Assembly (NCBI RefSeq): GCF_902626525.1
Contig: NZ_CACOFR010000013.1
Location: 1 to 43,350, forward strand
Length of the DNA stretch: 43,350 nt
Source: an uncultured Prochlorococcus sp.
GTDB taxonomy: Bacteria; Cyanobacteriota; Cyanobacteriia; PCC-6307; Cyanobiaceae
Reading direction: 5' to 3'
Part shown: positions 27,376-35,938 of the stretch, piece after piece
How the letters are laid out: every line of letters starts with the position of its first letter
Position numbering within the stretch: the first letter of the stretch is position 1
Notes under the pieces: generated by a model
What the model was told of the DNA's origin: nothing
The model's database searches: none
What the model saw: only the letters and a program-made list of their open reading frames with translations
Translations under genes and position numbers: made by a program

Positions 27376-28715
27376 ACCAAAGTAAACAATATAGATTTAA
27401 AGAAGAAATTAAACAAAAAAGTAGTGAATCAGTCAAAAGCATAAAAAAATTATTAAGACAACGTTCTTTAGTAGTAGCTTTTGCACTTTTACTAACAGGT
27501 CTTGGAGCTTCAATTACAAGTATTTCCTTTAAAACCGGAATAGCTTTTATTAACAATTGGAGATTAGAGCTTTTAGAAAGTTATCCAGCATATTTAGTCC
27601 TTCCAGTTTTTGGATTAATTGGCGGAACTCTCTCTGGTGTTTTAATCAAAAATCTTGCGCCTGCCGCTAAAGGTTCTGGAGTTAGCCAAATCATGGGTTT
27701 TTTAAGGCATAAAAGAGTTCCAATGAACTTAAGAGTTGGATTAGTTAAGCTTGTTTCTGGAATAATTGCGATAGGAAGTGGCTTTCCTCTAGGACCAGAA
27801 GGGCCATCAGTTCAAATGGGTGGATCTGTAGCATGGCAAATGGCTAAATGGCTGAAAGCACCTATTGCCTTTAGACGTGTCATTGTAGCAGCAGGTGGAG
27901 GGGCTGGTATTGCAGCAGTATTCAGCGCTCCATTGGGAGGCTTTATTTACGCAATAGAAGAATTATTGAATTCTGCCAGACCAGTAGTTTTATTATTAGT
28001 CATAATTACTACTTTCATTGCTGATTCATCAGCAATCTTTCTTCAAGGTGGTTCTAGCAAACCTGCTTTTACAATTGATTTTTCATTTTCACCTAATGAT
28101 TTTTTCTATCTTGTAATACTTGGATTAATTGTTGGAGTATTTGCAGAATTTTATTGTAAATATGTATTAATGATGCAAAATCTTGGGAAAAAACTATATC
28201 AAAATAAGTTTGTCTTAAAAATGAGTATATGCGGTTTTATTTTAGGAACTATCTACTCTCTACTTGGAGATGAATTTCATGATTTAGACAAGTTAAAAAA
28301 AATAATTGCTACACAAAATTTAGATTTTTCTATAAATCCAGTTGAAAATATAATTATATGGGCAATTTTAGTAGTGTTCATATTATTTATTACTTCTGGT
28401 TTAGCAGCAGCAGTAGGTGCTCCTGGAGGATTATTTTATCCAATGCTTATTCTTGGTGGAGCAACTGGCTTAATCATCGGCAGCTTAATTCCAGAAAATG
28501 CGCCAAATACATACATATTTGCTGGGATGGGAGCTTTCGTAGCTGGATGTTCGCGAACACCAATAACGGCAATGTTTTTAGCTTTTGCTTTAACAAAAAA
28601 TTTATTAATAATGAAACCTGTCTTAATCAGCTGCATTGCCAGTTTCTTGATGGCAAGAGCTTTTAATGAAGAATCAATTTATGAAAGGCAAATACAAATA
28701 GAATTAGAAGACTAA
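27372..28715 (+). CDS. ClC-family chloride channel / H+-Cl- antiporter
   Basis: 447 residues with many hydrophobic helices. The chloride-selectivity sequences are visible: GSGFPLGPEGPSVQMGG (equivalent to GSGIP and the gating glutamate of GxEGP) and AAVFSAPLGGFIYAIEELLNSA, whose second Glu of IEE corresponds to the proton-path glutamate of E. coli ClC. VGAPGGLFYPMLILGG (GxFxP) is also there. Both glutamates suggest a coupled antiporter more than a passive channel, though the C-terminal pore tyrosine is not obvious. There are no CBS domains. Translation is coupled to acnB (ATGA). Likely used for anion or pH homeostasis. Confidence 0.92.
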   Translation: MNQSKQYRFKEEIKQKSSESVKSIKKLLRQRSLVVAFALLLTGLGASITSISFKTGIAFINNWRLELLESYPAYLVLPVFGLIGGTLSGVLIKNLAPAAKGSGVSQIMGFLRHKRVPMNLRVGLVKLVSGIIAIGSGFPLGPEGPSVQMGGSVAWQMAKWLKAPIAFRRVIVAAGGGAGIAAVFSAPLGGFIYAIEELLNSARPVVLLLVIITTFIADSSAIFLQGGSSKPAFTIDFSFSPNDFFYLVILGLIVGVFAEFYCKYVLMMQNLGKKLYQNKFVLKMSICGFILGTIYSLLGDEFHDLDKLKKIIATQNLDFSINPVENIIIWAILVVFILFITSGLAAAVGAPGGLFYPMLILGGATGLIIGSLIPENAPNTYIFAGMGAFVAGCSRTPITAMFLAFALTKNLLIMKPVLISCIASFLMARAFNEESIYERQIQIELED

Positions 28716-28725
28716 GAAACAATCT

Positions 28726-29580
28726 TCAATCAAAAACAGCAGTTTTACTGTTGTAAACAAATACTTGATGATTTAGATGCAATCTAACAGCTCTTGCTAA
28801 AGCTATTCTCTCAATATCTCTTCCTTTCCTTATCAAATCATCAACTTCATCCCTATGACTTACGTTAACTGTACATTGCTCTATTATCGGGCCTTCATCA
28901 AGATCCTCAGTGACATAGTGAGCAGTAGCGCCGATTAATTTAACACCTCTCTTCCATGCTCGATGATATGGTTGACCACCCTTGAAGGCAGGTAAGAAAG
29001 AATGATGAATATTTATTATTGAAGAAAACTTTTTTAAAAAAGAATCACTTAAAATTTGCATATATTTAGCTAATACAACAAGATCGATTTCATATTCTTT
29101 TAATAAATTTAAAAATTGATCTTCAACGATAGATTTATCAGTATTAAAGGTATCAATATAGACAAATTTCGCATTAAAGTCATTTGCAATATTTTCAAGA
29201 TCAGAATGATTAGAGATTATTAACGGCACTTTCATTTTGAGTTCACCATTTCTTACGCGCCAAAGCAAATCAATCAAACAATGATTTTGTTTACTCACGA
29301 AAATAGCAACATTTGGAATTTCATCAGAATAATTTACGTTTAATTTTCCATTTACCTCATCTGCAATTTTTTGAAATTCTCTATAGATTTCATCTCTATT
29401 AAAAGATGGATTTTTACTATTCCATTCAATTCGACTAAGAAACAAACCTGCATCTTGATCTGTATGATGATCGGAATGTTTTATGTTTCCACCGTAATTT
29501 GAAATCCAACTCGTAAGTAAACTTACAAGACCAGGACGATCCGGACAAACAATTTTGAATATAATTGAAGGATGTTCCAA
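28726..29580 (-). CDS. purU: Formyltetrahydrofolate deformylase
   Basis: 284 residues. An N-terminal ACT domain (IIFKIVCPDRPGLVSLLTSW) precedes a formyl-transferase-like catalytic domain with INIHHSFLPAFKGGQPYHRAW and GATAHYVTEDLDEGPIIEQ, in which the His and Asp are the catalytic pair. It hydrolyses 10-formyl-THF to formate and THF, balancing one-carbon units alongside GcvT. The ACT domain in E. coli PurU senses methionine/glycine; whether that applies here is unknown. The start is a TTG at 29580; no in-frame ATG or GTG exists upstream before a stop. It converges on the ClC gene with a 10-base gap. Confidence 0.93.
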   Translation of the reverse strand: MEHPSIIFKIVCPDRPGLVSLLTSWISNYGGNIKHSDHHTDQDAGLFLSRIEWNSKNPSFNRDEIYREFQKIADEVNGKLNVNYSDEIPNVAIFVSKQNHCLIDLLWRVRNGELKMKVPLIISNHSDLENIANDFNAKFVYIDTFNTDKSIVEDQFLNLLKEYEIDLVVLAKYMQILSDSFLKKFSSIINIHHSFLPAFKGGQPYHRAWKRGVKLIGATAHYVTEDLDEGPIIEQCTVNVSHRDEVDDLIRKGRDIERIALARAVRLHLNHQVFVYNSKTAVFD

Positions 29581-29628
29581 AAAATCTTTAACTATTAAGT
29601 CAAATAAGCAAGCATATCTAATATATCA

Positions 29629-30711
29629 ATGAAAAGCTTAAAAGAAAATTTTCAAAAAGCACACATAGTTATTATTGGATCTGGGATTATTGGAAAATTT
29701 AACGCTTTAGAATTATCAGAATTAGGGTTCAAGATAACAATAATAGATCCAACTCAACTCCAAAATAGTAGCAATGCAGCTTTAGGCTTGCTAATGGGTA
29801 ATATGTATCAAAAAAGAAGAGGTAGAAGTTGGGATCTCAGGAAAAAAAGCATTGAATTGTGGCCACAATGGATTAAATTCTTGCAAAAATTTAATTGTGA
29901 ATTAAATATCGAAAAACCACTAATACAACTAACTACTAATGAAGAGAAGTTCAAAAAATTAGAGAAATTTATTTATGAAAATAATGATGAAAACTTACGA
30001 ATTTTAGGAAAAGACTCAATATTTATAAATAATATAAATAAAGCCTTCCATACAAAAAATATAAAAGGAATGATTTCCTTCAAAGATGGAAGAATAAATG
30101 CTTTGTCATTACTTCAAACATTAGATAAATATCTAAAACATAAAAAAGTAAATTATTTACGAGGAGAAATAATAAAAATAAAAAAATCAAATAATCAATG
30201 GATTGCTACAACAAGAAATAATGAAAACATCAAATCTGACATTATTATTTTGTGTAATTCACTAAAAGCAATTGATTTAATAGATAACCTATCTCACAAC
30301 ATCAAATTAAAACCTGTTTTAGGTCAAGCTATGGAAATTGAGATAAATGATAAAGAAGTTGATTTATTATCGCTTCCAAAACAATTCAATATAAATGGTA
30401 AAAATATAATTCTAAAATCAAGAAATAAGCTAATTATTGGATCGACTGACGAATATAGTACGAAGCCAGAAGAAAATACATTCGAAAAACTCACAAATTT
30501 TCTCGATGAAAAACCAAATTGGCTGATGAAAGCAAAAATTTCTAAAAAATGGTTTGGAATAAGGTCAAGACCAGATGGTGAACCTTCACCAATAATGAAA
30601 AATCTTGAAGATGGACTAATTATATGTACTGGTTTTTATAAAAATGGGATTTTACTTGCTCCTGTTTGTTCTAAATGGGTCGCTAATGAAATTAAAAATT
30701 ATATTTACTAA
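29629..30711 (+). CDS. FAD-dependent oxidoreductase, DAO family (ThiO/glycine-oxidase-like)
   Basis: 360 residues. An N-terminal Rossmann dinucleotide fold [20 protein letters not shown] (about 14-33) is followed by an acidic end of the second strand (IIDP). C-terminal [11 protein letters not shown] and [21 protein letters not shown] match D-amino-acid oxidase-like enzymes, especially glycine oxidase ThiO (GHxRNGILLAP). It may make dehydroglycine for thiamine synthesis or oxidise another amine; no thi gene is nearby. Several stretches are Lys/Asn-rich, more than in the neighbours. It is divergent from purU (48 bases) and its stop overlaps that of dnaK by 4 bases. Confidence 0.85.
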   Translation: MKSLKENFQKAHIVIIGSGIIGKFNALELSELGFKITIIDPTQLQNSSNAALGLLMGNMYQKRRGRSWDLRKKSIELWPQWIKFLQKFNCELNIEKPLIQLTTNEEKFKKLEKFIYENNDENLRILGKDSIFINNINKAFHTKNIKGMISFKDGRINALSLLQTLDKYLKHKKVNYLRGEIIKIKKSNNQWIATTRNNENIKSDIIILCNSLKAIDLIDNLSHNIKLKPVLGQAMEIEINDKEVDLLSLPKQFNINGKNIILKSRNKLIIGSTDEYSTKPEENTFEKLTNFLDEKPNWLMKAKISKKWFGIRSRPDGEPSPIMKNLEDGLIICTGFYKNGILLAPVCSKWVANEIKNYIY

Positions 30712-32615
30712 TCTTTTGTTTCAGTAAAATCTGCATCAATTACATCATCTCCACCTTTTTCGTTTGAATCACTTTGGTCAGGACCCCCTGCTGCACCTGG
30801 TGATGGTGGCTGATTACCCGGTTGCTGATAAACAGATGAACCAACTGCGTAAAGTTCTTGTTGAAGCTCTTCGAGAAGTTTTTTCATTAAATCATAATCT
30901 TCTTTTGATATTGCCTCTTTTAAAGCGTTACTTTTCTCTTCAACCTTAGACTTTGCTGCAGAATCTATTTTATCTCCTAGTTCACCAAGTTGCTTTTCTG
31001 TTTGATAAACAAGTGTTTCAGCCTGATTTTTTAAATCGATTTTTTCTCTTTTTTCTTTATCTGCAGATGCATTAGTTTCTGCATCTTTTACCATCTTCTC
31101 CACCTCGTTATCGGAGAGGGTAGAAGCACCAGTTATGGAAATACTTTGTTCTTTACCACTACCCTTATCTTTAGCTGTGACGCTAAGAATACCGTTTGCA
31201 TCAATATCAAATGTAACTTCAATTTGCGGAACACCCCTTGGTGCTGAGGGAATACCATCCAATCTAAAAGTCCCTAGACTCTTATTGTTAGATGCCATTT
31301 CCCTTTCACCCTGTAATACATGAATTTCAACATTTGTTTGACCATCTACCGCAGTTGAATATGTCTCGGATTTCTTAGTAGGCACTGTAGTATTTCGATT
31401 AATCATTTTTGTCATAACTCCTCCTAAAGTCTCTACTCCTAAGGAAAGTGGAGTAACATCAAGCAATAATATATCTTTGACTTCACCTGCTAAAACGCCT
31501 CCCTGAATAGCAGCTCCAACAGCAACTACTTCATCAGGATTTACAGTTTGGTTAGGTTCCTTACCTATAATTTTTTTAACTAAATCCAAAACAGCAGGAA
31601 TTCTAGATGAACCTCCCACCATAACTACTTCGTCAATTTCACTAGTAGAGATTTTTGCATCACTAATAGCTCTCTCAACTGGAGTTTTACACCTATCAAT
31701 TAGAGAAGCAGCTAATTCTTCAAACTTTGCTCGAGTCAAGTTCAAATCCAAATGTTTAGGACCTTCAGGAGTCGCGGTGATAAAAGGTAAATTGATTTCA
31801 CTTTGCGTAGCATTTGAAAGCTCGATTTTTGCTTTTTCTGCCGCTTCAGTAAGTCTTTGTAAGGCTTGCTTATCTTGTCTAAGATCAATCCCTTCATTTG
31901 ATTTAAAAGTACTAGCAAGATGATCAACTATACATCTATCAAAATCATCACCGCCAAGATGAGTATCTCCTGATGTAGATAAAACTTCAGTTACTCCATC
32001 CCCAGCTTCAATAACTGAGACATCAAATGTTCCCCCTCCTAAATCAAAAACAAGTATTTTTTCATTTTCTTTATCCAAACCATATGCTAAAGCGGCGGCA
32101 GTAGGTTCATTTACAATTCTAAGGACTTCTAAACCTGCAATCTTTCCTGCATCTTTTGTAGCCTGTCTTTGTGAATCGTTAAAATAAGCTGGGACTGTAA
32201 TTACAGCCTGAGTAACTTTTTCACCAAGATATTTCCCGGCGTCATCAGCCAACTTTCTTAAAACTTGAGAACTTACCTCTTCAGGAGAAAACTGCTTATC
32301 CAAAACAGGACACTTTAATTTGACACTAGAACCAGATTTTTCAACGCTGTAACTAACTTCTTTAGATTCTTCATTAACTTCGTCGACTCTTCTGCCTACA
32401 AAACGCTTTGCAGAATAAAATGTATTTTCAGGATTCATAACAGCTTGTCTTTTTGCAATCTGTCCTACTAATTGATCTTGATTTTTTGTATATGCAACAA
32501 CTGATGGAGTAGTTCTGAAACCCTCCGCATTTGCTATTACAGTGGGTTTACCACCTTCCATTACAGCAACACAACTATTAGTTGTTCCTAAATCAATTCC
32601 TACAACCTTACCCAT
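30708..32615 (-). CDS. dnaK: Chaperone protein DnaK (DnaK2-like Hsp70)
   Basis: About 635 residues. ATPase domain: [43 protein letters not shown] and [11 protein letters not shown]. Substrate domain: [16 protein letters not shown] through a C-terminal lid. It ends with a Gly/Pro-rich linker and [13 protein letters not shown], the classical DnaK/DnaK2 tail. It refolds proteins with DnaJ and GrpE, not encoded here. The open frame extends to an ATG at 32645, but the conserved start is MGKVVGIDL at 32615, with GAGAA upstream. No CIRCE element is visible; the leader is unusually G+C rich with a hairpin. Confidence 0.97.
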   Translation of the reverse strand: MGKVVGIDLGTTNSCVAVMEGGKPTVIANAEGFRTTPSVVAYTKNQDQLVGQIAKRQAVMNPENTFYSAKRFVGRRVDEVNEESKEVSYSVEKSGSSVKLKCPVLDKQFSPEEVSSQVLRKLADDAGKYLGEKVTQAVITVPAYFNDSQRQATKDAGKIAGLEVLRIVNEPTAAALAYGLDKENEKILVFDLGGGTFDVSVIEAGDGVTEVLSTSGDTHLGGDDFDRCIVDHLASTFKSNEGIDLRQDKQALQRLTEAAEKAKIELSNATQSEINLPFITATPEGPKHLDLNLTRAKFEELAASLIDRCKTPVERAISDAKISTSEIDEVVMVGGSSRIPAVLDLVKKIIGKEPNQTVNPDEVVAVGAAIQGGVLAGEVKDILLLDVTPLSLGVETLGGVMTKMINRNTTVPTKKSETYSTAVDGQTNVEIHVLQGEREMASNNKSLGTFRLDGIPSAPRGVPQIEVTFDIDANGILSVTAKDKGSGKEQSISITGASTLSDNEVEKMVKDAETNASADKEKREKIDLKNQAETLVYQTEKQLGELGDKIDSAAKSKVEEKSNALKEAISKEDYDLMKKLLEELQQELYAVGSSVYQQPGNQPPSPGAAGGPDQSDSNEKGGDDVIDADFTETKD

Positions 32616-32648
32616 GGGTAAATTCTCATATTTAATCTTCTCCATAAT

Positions 32649-32706
32649 CGGTCATCGGCGACATTATTGTTACTCAAAGACGGGGTGTGGTTCCCGAACA
32701 GATCGT
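32649..32706. promoter_or_regulatory. G+C-rich structured segment in the dnaK/aroE intergenic region
   Basis: About half of these 58 bases are G or C (30 by my count) in a very A+T-rich genome. It contains a CGGG (32681-32684) and CCCG (32693-32696) stem with an 8-base loop, and a tandem ATCGGTC/ATCGGCG repeat around 32647-32660. It lies in the 5' leader/promoter of dnaK (minus) and upstream of aroE (plus). It could be a 5'-UTR element, a promoter operator or a small RNA; it is not a tRNA or 5S rRNA. Confidence 0.4.
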
Positions 32707-32730
32707 AATTTTTTTAAAAATTTTTAAAAC

Positions 32731-33591
32731 ATGATTACAAGTAAGACATCTTTTATTGCATTAATTGGCAATCCAGTAAGCCATTCTTTATCACCAATCA
32801 TGCAAAATGCTGCCCTTCAATATCTAGGCCTAGATTTAATTTATATTGCGATACCTTGTAGCAATGATGATCTAGTGTTAGTCCTCAATTCTCTAAAAAA
32901 AATTAATTGTAAAGGTTTAAATATTACTATTCCTTATAAAAAGAAAGTATTTGATATTTGCAGTGAAATATCTCCTATTGCTAATCAATTAAAAGCAATT
33001 AATACTCTTAAATTAAATTCTAAAAAAGAATGGAGTGCTACTAATACAGATGTAGAAGGATTTATTTATCCATTAAAATCCTTAAATTTGACAAGGAAAA
33101 AATCATTAGTACTTGGCTCAGGAGGTGCAGCAAGATCTGTCATACAGGGATTGATAAATTTAAATTTTTCAACTATTTCAGTAGTCTCTCGTAACAAAAC
33201 ATCACTTGATGAATTAATTAAAAATTTTGCAGATCAAATTACTATTCAGGGTTTATTAGATAATAATCATGGAACTCAAAATTTGATTGAAGAAGCAGAT
33301 TTAATTGTAAATACAACGCCAGTGGGTATGAAAACGGCTACACCTGAAAAAAATATATTGCCCTATGGAGATACTTTTTGGAAATCCCTTAATTCGAAAA
33401 CAATAGTTTACGATTTAATTTACAATCCTGCTCCTACTCCTCTTTTAAAATTAAGTGCCAAAAAAGGTTGTATGACTATCGATGGTTTGCAAATGCTGGT
33501 TGCTCAAGGATTAAAATCATTATCATTTTGGACCAATGGTTTAGAAGTTCCTTTTCATATTATGAATGACGCATTAAAAAAATATCTATAA
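32731..33591 (+). CDS. aroE: Shikimate dehydrogenase
   Basis: 286 residues. Shikimate-binding N-terminus IGNPVSHSLSPIMQNAAL, catalytic lysine in NITIPYKKKV (about 70-79), NTDVEGF with the paired Asp near 109, and the NADP-binding loop VLGSGGAARSVIQGL (about 128-142) with the following SRN that favours NADP. The C-terminal DGLQMLVAQG is also typical. It reduces 3-dehydroshikimate, linking to the DAHP synthase elsewhere in the window. The start ATG at 32731 is adjacent to an A/T-rich tract after the G+C-rich segment. rpsF follows after a 101-base leader region. Confidence 0.95.
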   Translation: MITSKTSFIALIGNPVSHSLSPIMQNAALQYLGLDLIYIAIPCSNDDLVLVLNSLKKINCKGLNITIPYKKKVFDICSEISPIANQLKAINTLKLNSKKEWSATNTDVEGFIYPLKSLNLTRKKSLVLGSGGAARSVIQGLINLNFSTISVVSRNKTSLDELIKNFADQITIQGLLDNNHGTQNLIEEADLIVNTTPVGMKTATPEKNILPYGDTFWKSLNSKTIVYDLIYNPAPTPLLKLSAKKGCMTIDGLQMLVAQGLKSLSFWTNGLEVPFHIMNDALKKYL

Positions 33592-33619
33592 AAAAGAGCT
33601 AGTTTTTAAGAAATTGCCC

Positions 33620-33637
33620 ATCGTAATGTATCGTAAA
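33620..33637 (-). promoter_or_regulatory. HLR1-like direct repeat (possible RpaB site)
   Basis: On the minus strand the stretch reads TTTACGATACATTACGAT, two TTACGAT units with a 10-base period. Against the published HLR1 consensus (G/T)TTACA(T/A)(T/A)-N2-(G/T)TTACA(T/A)(T/A) I count 13 of 16 fixed positions. It lies 56 bases before the rpsF ATG, close to an AAATAAT that might be a -10. RpaB control is an inference. Confidence 0.35.
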
Positions 33638-33692
33638 TAATGAACAGACGCTCATCACGTTAATTAGTGAGCCAAAGACCTTGTCTGAAACT

Positions 33693-34154
33693 ATGAATGA
33701 TCAACAATCTTACTACGAAACCATGTACATCCTCCGCCCAGATATTGCGGAAGATGAAGTTACTAATCACATTGATAAATACAATAAACTTTTAAAAAAA
33801 TTTGGCGGTATTATCCTCGATAGTCAAATGAGAGGCAAGAGAAGATTAGCTTATCAAATAAAAAAACATAGAGAAGGTATATACGTCCAATTGAGTCATC
33901 AAGGTGATGGACAACATATTTTCAATATTGAAAAAGCAATGAGACTCAGTGAAGATGTTATAAGATACATGACCGTTAAACAAGAAGGACCGCTACCAGC
34001 ACCAAGACCTTCCAATAAAAATACAGGTCAATCAGAAAATAAAGATAATCTAGAAGCTAAAGATGAAACTGATGAAAAACAAGAGATAACAAATTCTGAA
34101 AATTCAACTGCAAAAAAAGACGATTCTAAAATCAAGGAAAATACATCATCCTAA
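33693..34154 (+). CDS. rpsF: 30S ribosomal protein S6 with extended acidic tail
   Basis: About 153 residues from the ATG at 33693 ([16 protein letters not shown]); a TTG four codons upstream (33681) is the alternative. The S6 core covers the first ~95 residues ([45 protein letters not shown]). It binds S18 and 16S rRNA in the 30S platform. The core is followed by ~55 low-complexity residues rich in Asn, Glu, Asp and Lys, an extension longer than in E. coli S6 even after its Glu tail. It is not next to rpsR or ssb here. The stop is 3 bases from that of the converging argG. Confidence 0.95.
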   Translation: MNDQQSYYETMYILRPDIAEDEVTNHIDKYNKLLKKFGGIILDSQMRGKRRLAYQIKKHREGIYVQLSHQGDGQHIFNIEKAMRLSEDVIRYMTVKQEGPLPAPRPSNKNTGQSENKDNLEAKDETDEKQEITNSENSTAKKDDSKIKENTSS

Positions 34155-34157
34155 ATT

Positions 34158-35372
34158 TTAATCAGCCTCTCTTGAATTTAACTCTGCCCATATTTTATTA
34201 GACATCCCCCACATATATATAAAACCCTCGGCTAAAGAATGATTAAAAATATCATCTCTACTATACGTTGCTAAATCTTCTCTATATAATGAGTTATTTT
34301 CCGATAATCTTCCAATAACTATTGCATTACCCTTATGTAATCTAATCTTTACCCTTCCATTTACAGAACTTTGAGTCGATGAAATAAAAGCATCTAAACT
34401 ATCCTTAAGAGGACCAAACCAAAACCCTTGATAAACTAATTGACTCCATTTTTTCTCAACTATTCCTTTAAAGTCAATGACATCTGGGTTTAATGTAATA
34501 CTTTCTAATTCTTTATGAGCTTTAATTAATAGTAAAAGACCAGGTGTTTCATAAATCTCTCTACTTTTGATTCCTACTACTCGATCTTCCATCATATCTA
34601 TTCTTCCAAAACCATTTTCACCAGCAAAATGATTAGCCTTTTTAATAATCTCCACTGGAGATAAAACTTCATCATTTATACCAACAGGAAACCCATTTTT
34701 AAAAACAATTTCAACATCTAAAGGAGAATCAGGTGAATTATCAATTGACGAAGTCATTGAAAAAATCTCTTCAGGTGCTTCTTGCATTGGATCCTCTAAT
34801 ATACCCGCTTCAATACTCCTACCAAGAAGGTTTACATCAATTGAATATGGTGATTTTTTTGATACTGGTGCAGGGATACCAAATTTTTCGCCATACAATA
34901 TTGCTTCTTCCCTACTCATATTCCATTCCCTTGCAGGAGTAATTATTTTTAAATCAGGGCCTAAAGCTCTTATTGCCAAATCAAATCGAATTTGATCATT
35001 CCCTTTACCAGTACATCCATGAGCAACCGCATCAGCATTAATCTCTCTCGCTATATTGACGAGATTTTCAGCAATTAAAGGCCGAGCAAGCGCTGTAGAT
35101 AGAGGATATTTCTCTAAATATAATGAATTTGCTCTAATAGCTGGAAAAGCGTATCTTTCAACAAAACTATTAACTAAATCACCGACAATTGATTTGGATG
35201 CGCCAGAATTTAATGCTTTTTGTCTAATAAATTCTAAATCTTCGCCTTGTCCAAGATCTGCCACAAAAGTAACAACTTCTGAAATACCATATTCATTCTT
35301 TAAATAAGGAATGCAAACACTTGTATCAACGCCACCAGAATAGGCTAGTACAACTTTTTTTACCTGCTGCAT
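34158..35372 (-). CDS. argG: Argininosuccinate synthase
   Basis: 404 residues, standard length. The ATP-binding P-loop-like motif AYSGGVDTS is at 10-18. [14 protein letters not shown] (about 115-128) and [17 protein letters not shown] are diagnostic. It joins citrulline and aspartate with ATP, the penultimate step of arginine synthesis; arginine also feeds agmatine for the speB/speE genes in this window. It is preceded on the same strand by a small membrane-protein gene, 39 bases upstream. Confidence 0.97.
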   Translation of the reverse strand: MQQVKKVVLAYSGGVDTSVCIPYLKNEYGISEVVTFVADLGQGEDLEFIRQKALNSGASKSIVGDLVNSFVERYAFPAIRANSLYLEKYPLSTALARPLIAENLVNIAREINADAVAHGCTGKGNDQIRFDLAIRALGPDLKIITPAREWNMSREEAILYGEKFGIPAPVSKKSPYSIDVNLLGRSIEAGILEDPMQEAPEEIFSMTSSIDNSPDSPLDVEIVFKNGFPVGINDEVLSPVEIIKKANHFAGENGFGRIDMMEDRVVGIKSREIYETPGLLLLIKAHKELESITLNPDVIDFKGIVEKKWSQLVYQGFWFGPLKDSLDAFISSTQSSVNGRVKIRLHKGNAIVIGRLSENNSLYREDLATYSRDDIFNHSLAEGFIYMWGMSNKIWAELNSREAD

Positions 35373-35411
35373 TTAATAAATTTGCTCCATAAATTTAAAT
35401 TTTTGACGTAA

Positions 35412-35606
35412 TTAAGAATTTGAAAATTTATTTGAAACTAATATTATTGTAACTAAAAGAGCTGGGCCAAAAACTAGTAATAAGAGATGCAAATTATTAA
35501 TTAATAAAACATTGGAATGTAAATAACCTATAAGTTTAAATAATCCAGACAATAACAATGAAATTGACCAAATTAGAAAGTATTTTAAATTTCCTTTATC
35601 AAACAA
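35412..35606 (-). CDS. Small hydrophobic protein, probable membrane protein
   Basis: 64 residues from a TTG at 35606; no in-frame ATG or GTG precedes it before a stop. Two hydrophobic stretches (about 9-27 and 38-57) separated by a short loop (GYLHSNVLLINN) suggest a two-helix membrane hairpin, and the C-terminus is short and polar. I do not recognise the family. It sits directly upstream of argG and head-to-head with the DUF3134 gene (53 bases). Lack of an ATG and A+T richness make it less certain than its neighbours, but its composition is protein-like and it fills the gap well. Confidence 0.5.
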   Translation of the reverse strand: MFDKGNLKYFLIWSISLLLSGLFKLIGYLHSNVLLINNLHLLLLVFGPALLVTIILVSNKFSNS

Positions 35607-35659
35607 AGTTTTTCGTGTGCATCATTATGTATTATCTTATATGTAGAACATAACATTTA

Positions 35660-35938
35660 ATGGACTCAGATAAACTAAAAATTAGATTAGACGATATTTC
35701 TGAAGTAAACCCAGCTTTAACTTGCTTCCACAGAGATGATCCAGCTCCAGTATTGCCATTAAGAGATGAACCAGATCTGCTATCTTGGCTTGAAAATACA
35801 GGAAGGCTTGTCGCTGAACAAGAAGGAGATTCTCAAGAAATTAGCACAATAGAAGAAGAAGAACTCTCAGCACTTATGGGGGAAAAAGAAGATTATAAAA
35901 CTGAAGAAGACCCTTCAGAAGATGATTGGGAAGATTAA
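35660..35938 (+). CDS. DUF3134 family small acidic protein
   Basis: 92 residues. The core NPALTCFHRDDPAPVLPLRDEPDLLSWLENTGRLVA matches the cyanobacterial DUF3134 pattern (NPAL..., VIPLR..., LLDWLESTGRL). The rest is strongly acidic, ending EEDPSEDDWED, with no hydrophobic or catalytic motif. The function is unknown. It overlaps the start of mraY by 17 bases in a different frame, implying translational coupling with a cell-wall enzyme gene. The start ATG at 35660 follows a small TATGT/ACATA hairpin at 35640-35652. Confidence 0.85.
   Translation: MDSDKLKIRLDDISEVNPALTCFHRDDPAPVLPLRDEPDLLSWLENTGRLVAEQEGDSQEISTIEEEELSALMGEKEDYKTEEDPSEDDWED

Noticed and set aside
32616-32645. Ten-residue N-terminal extension of DnaK from the ATG at 32645
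   Set aside because: The DnaK family starts at [10 protein letters not shown]; the extension has no counterpart and no ribosome site in front.
32643-32706. Possible 5S rRNA or other known stable RNA in the G+C-rich segment
   Set aside because: A short resemblance to the 5S CCCGAAC block exists, but the length and remaining helices are missing.
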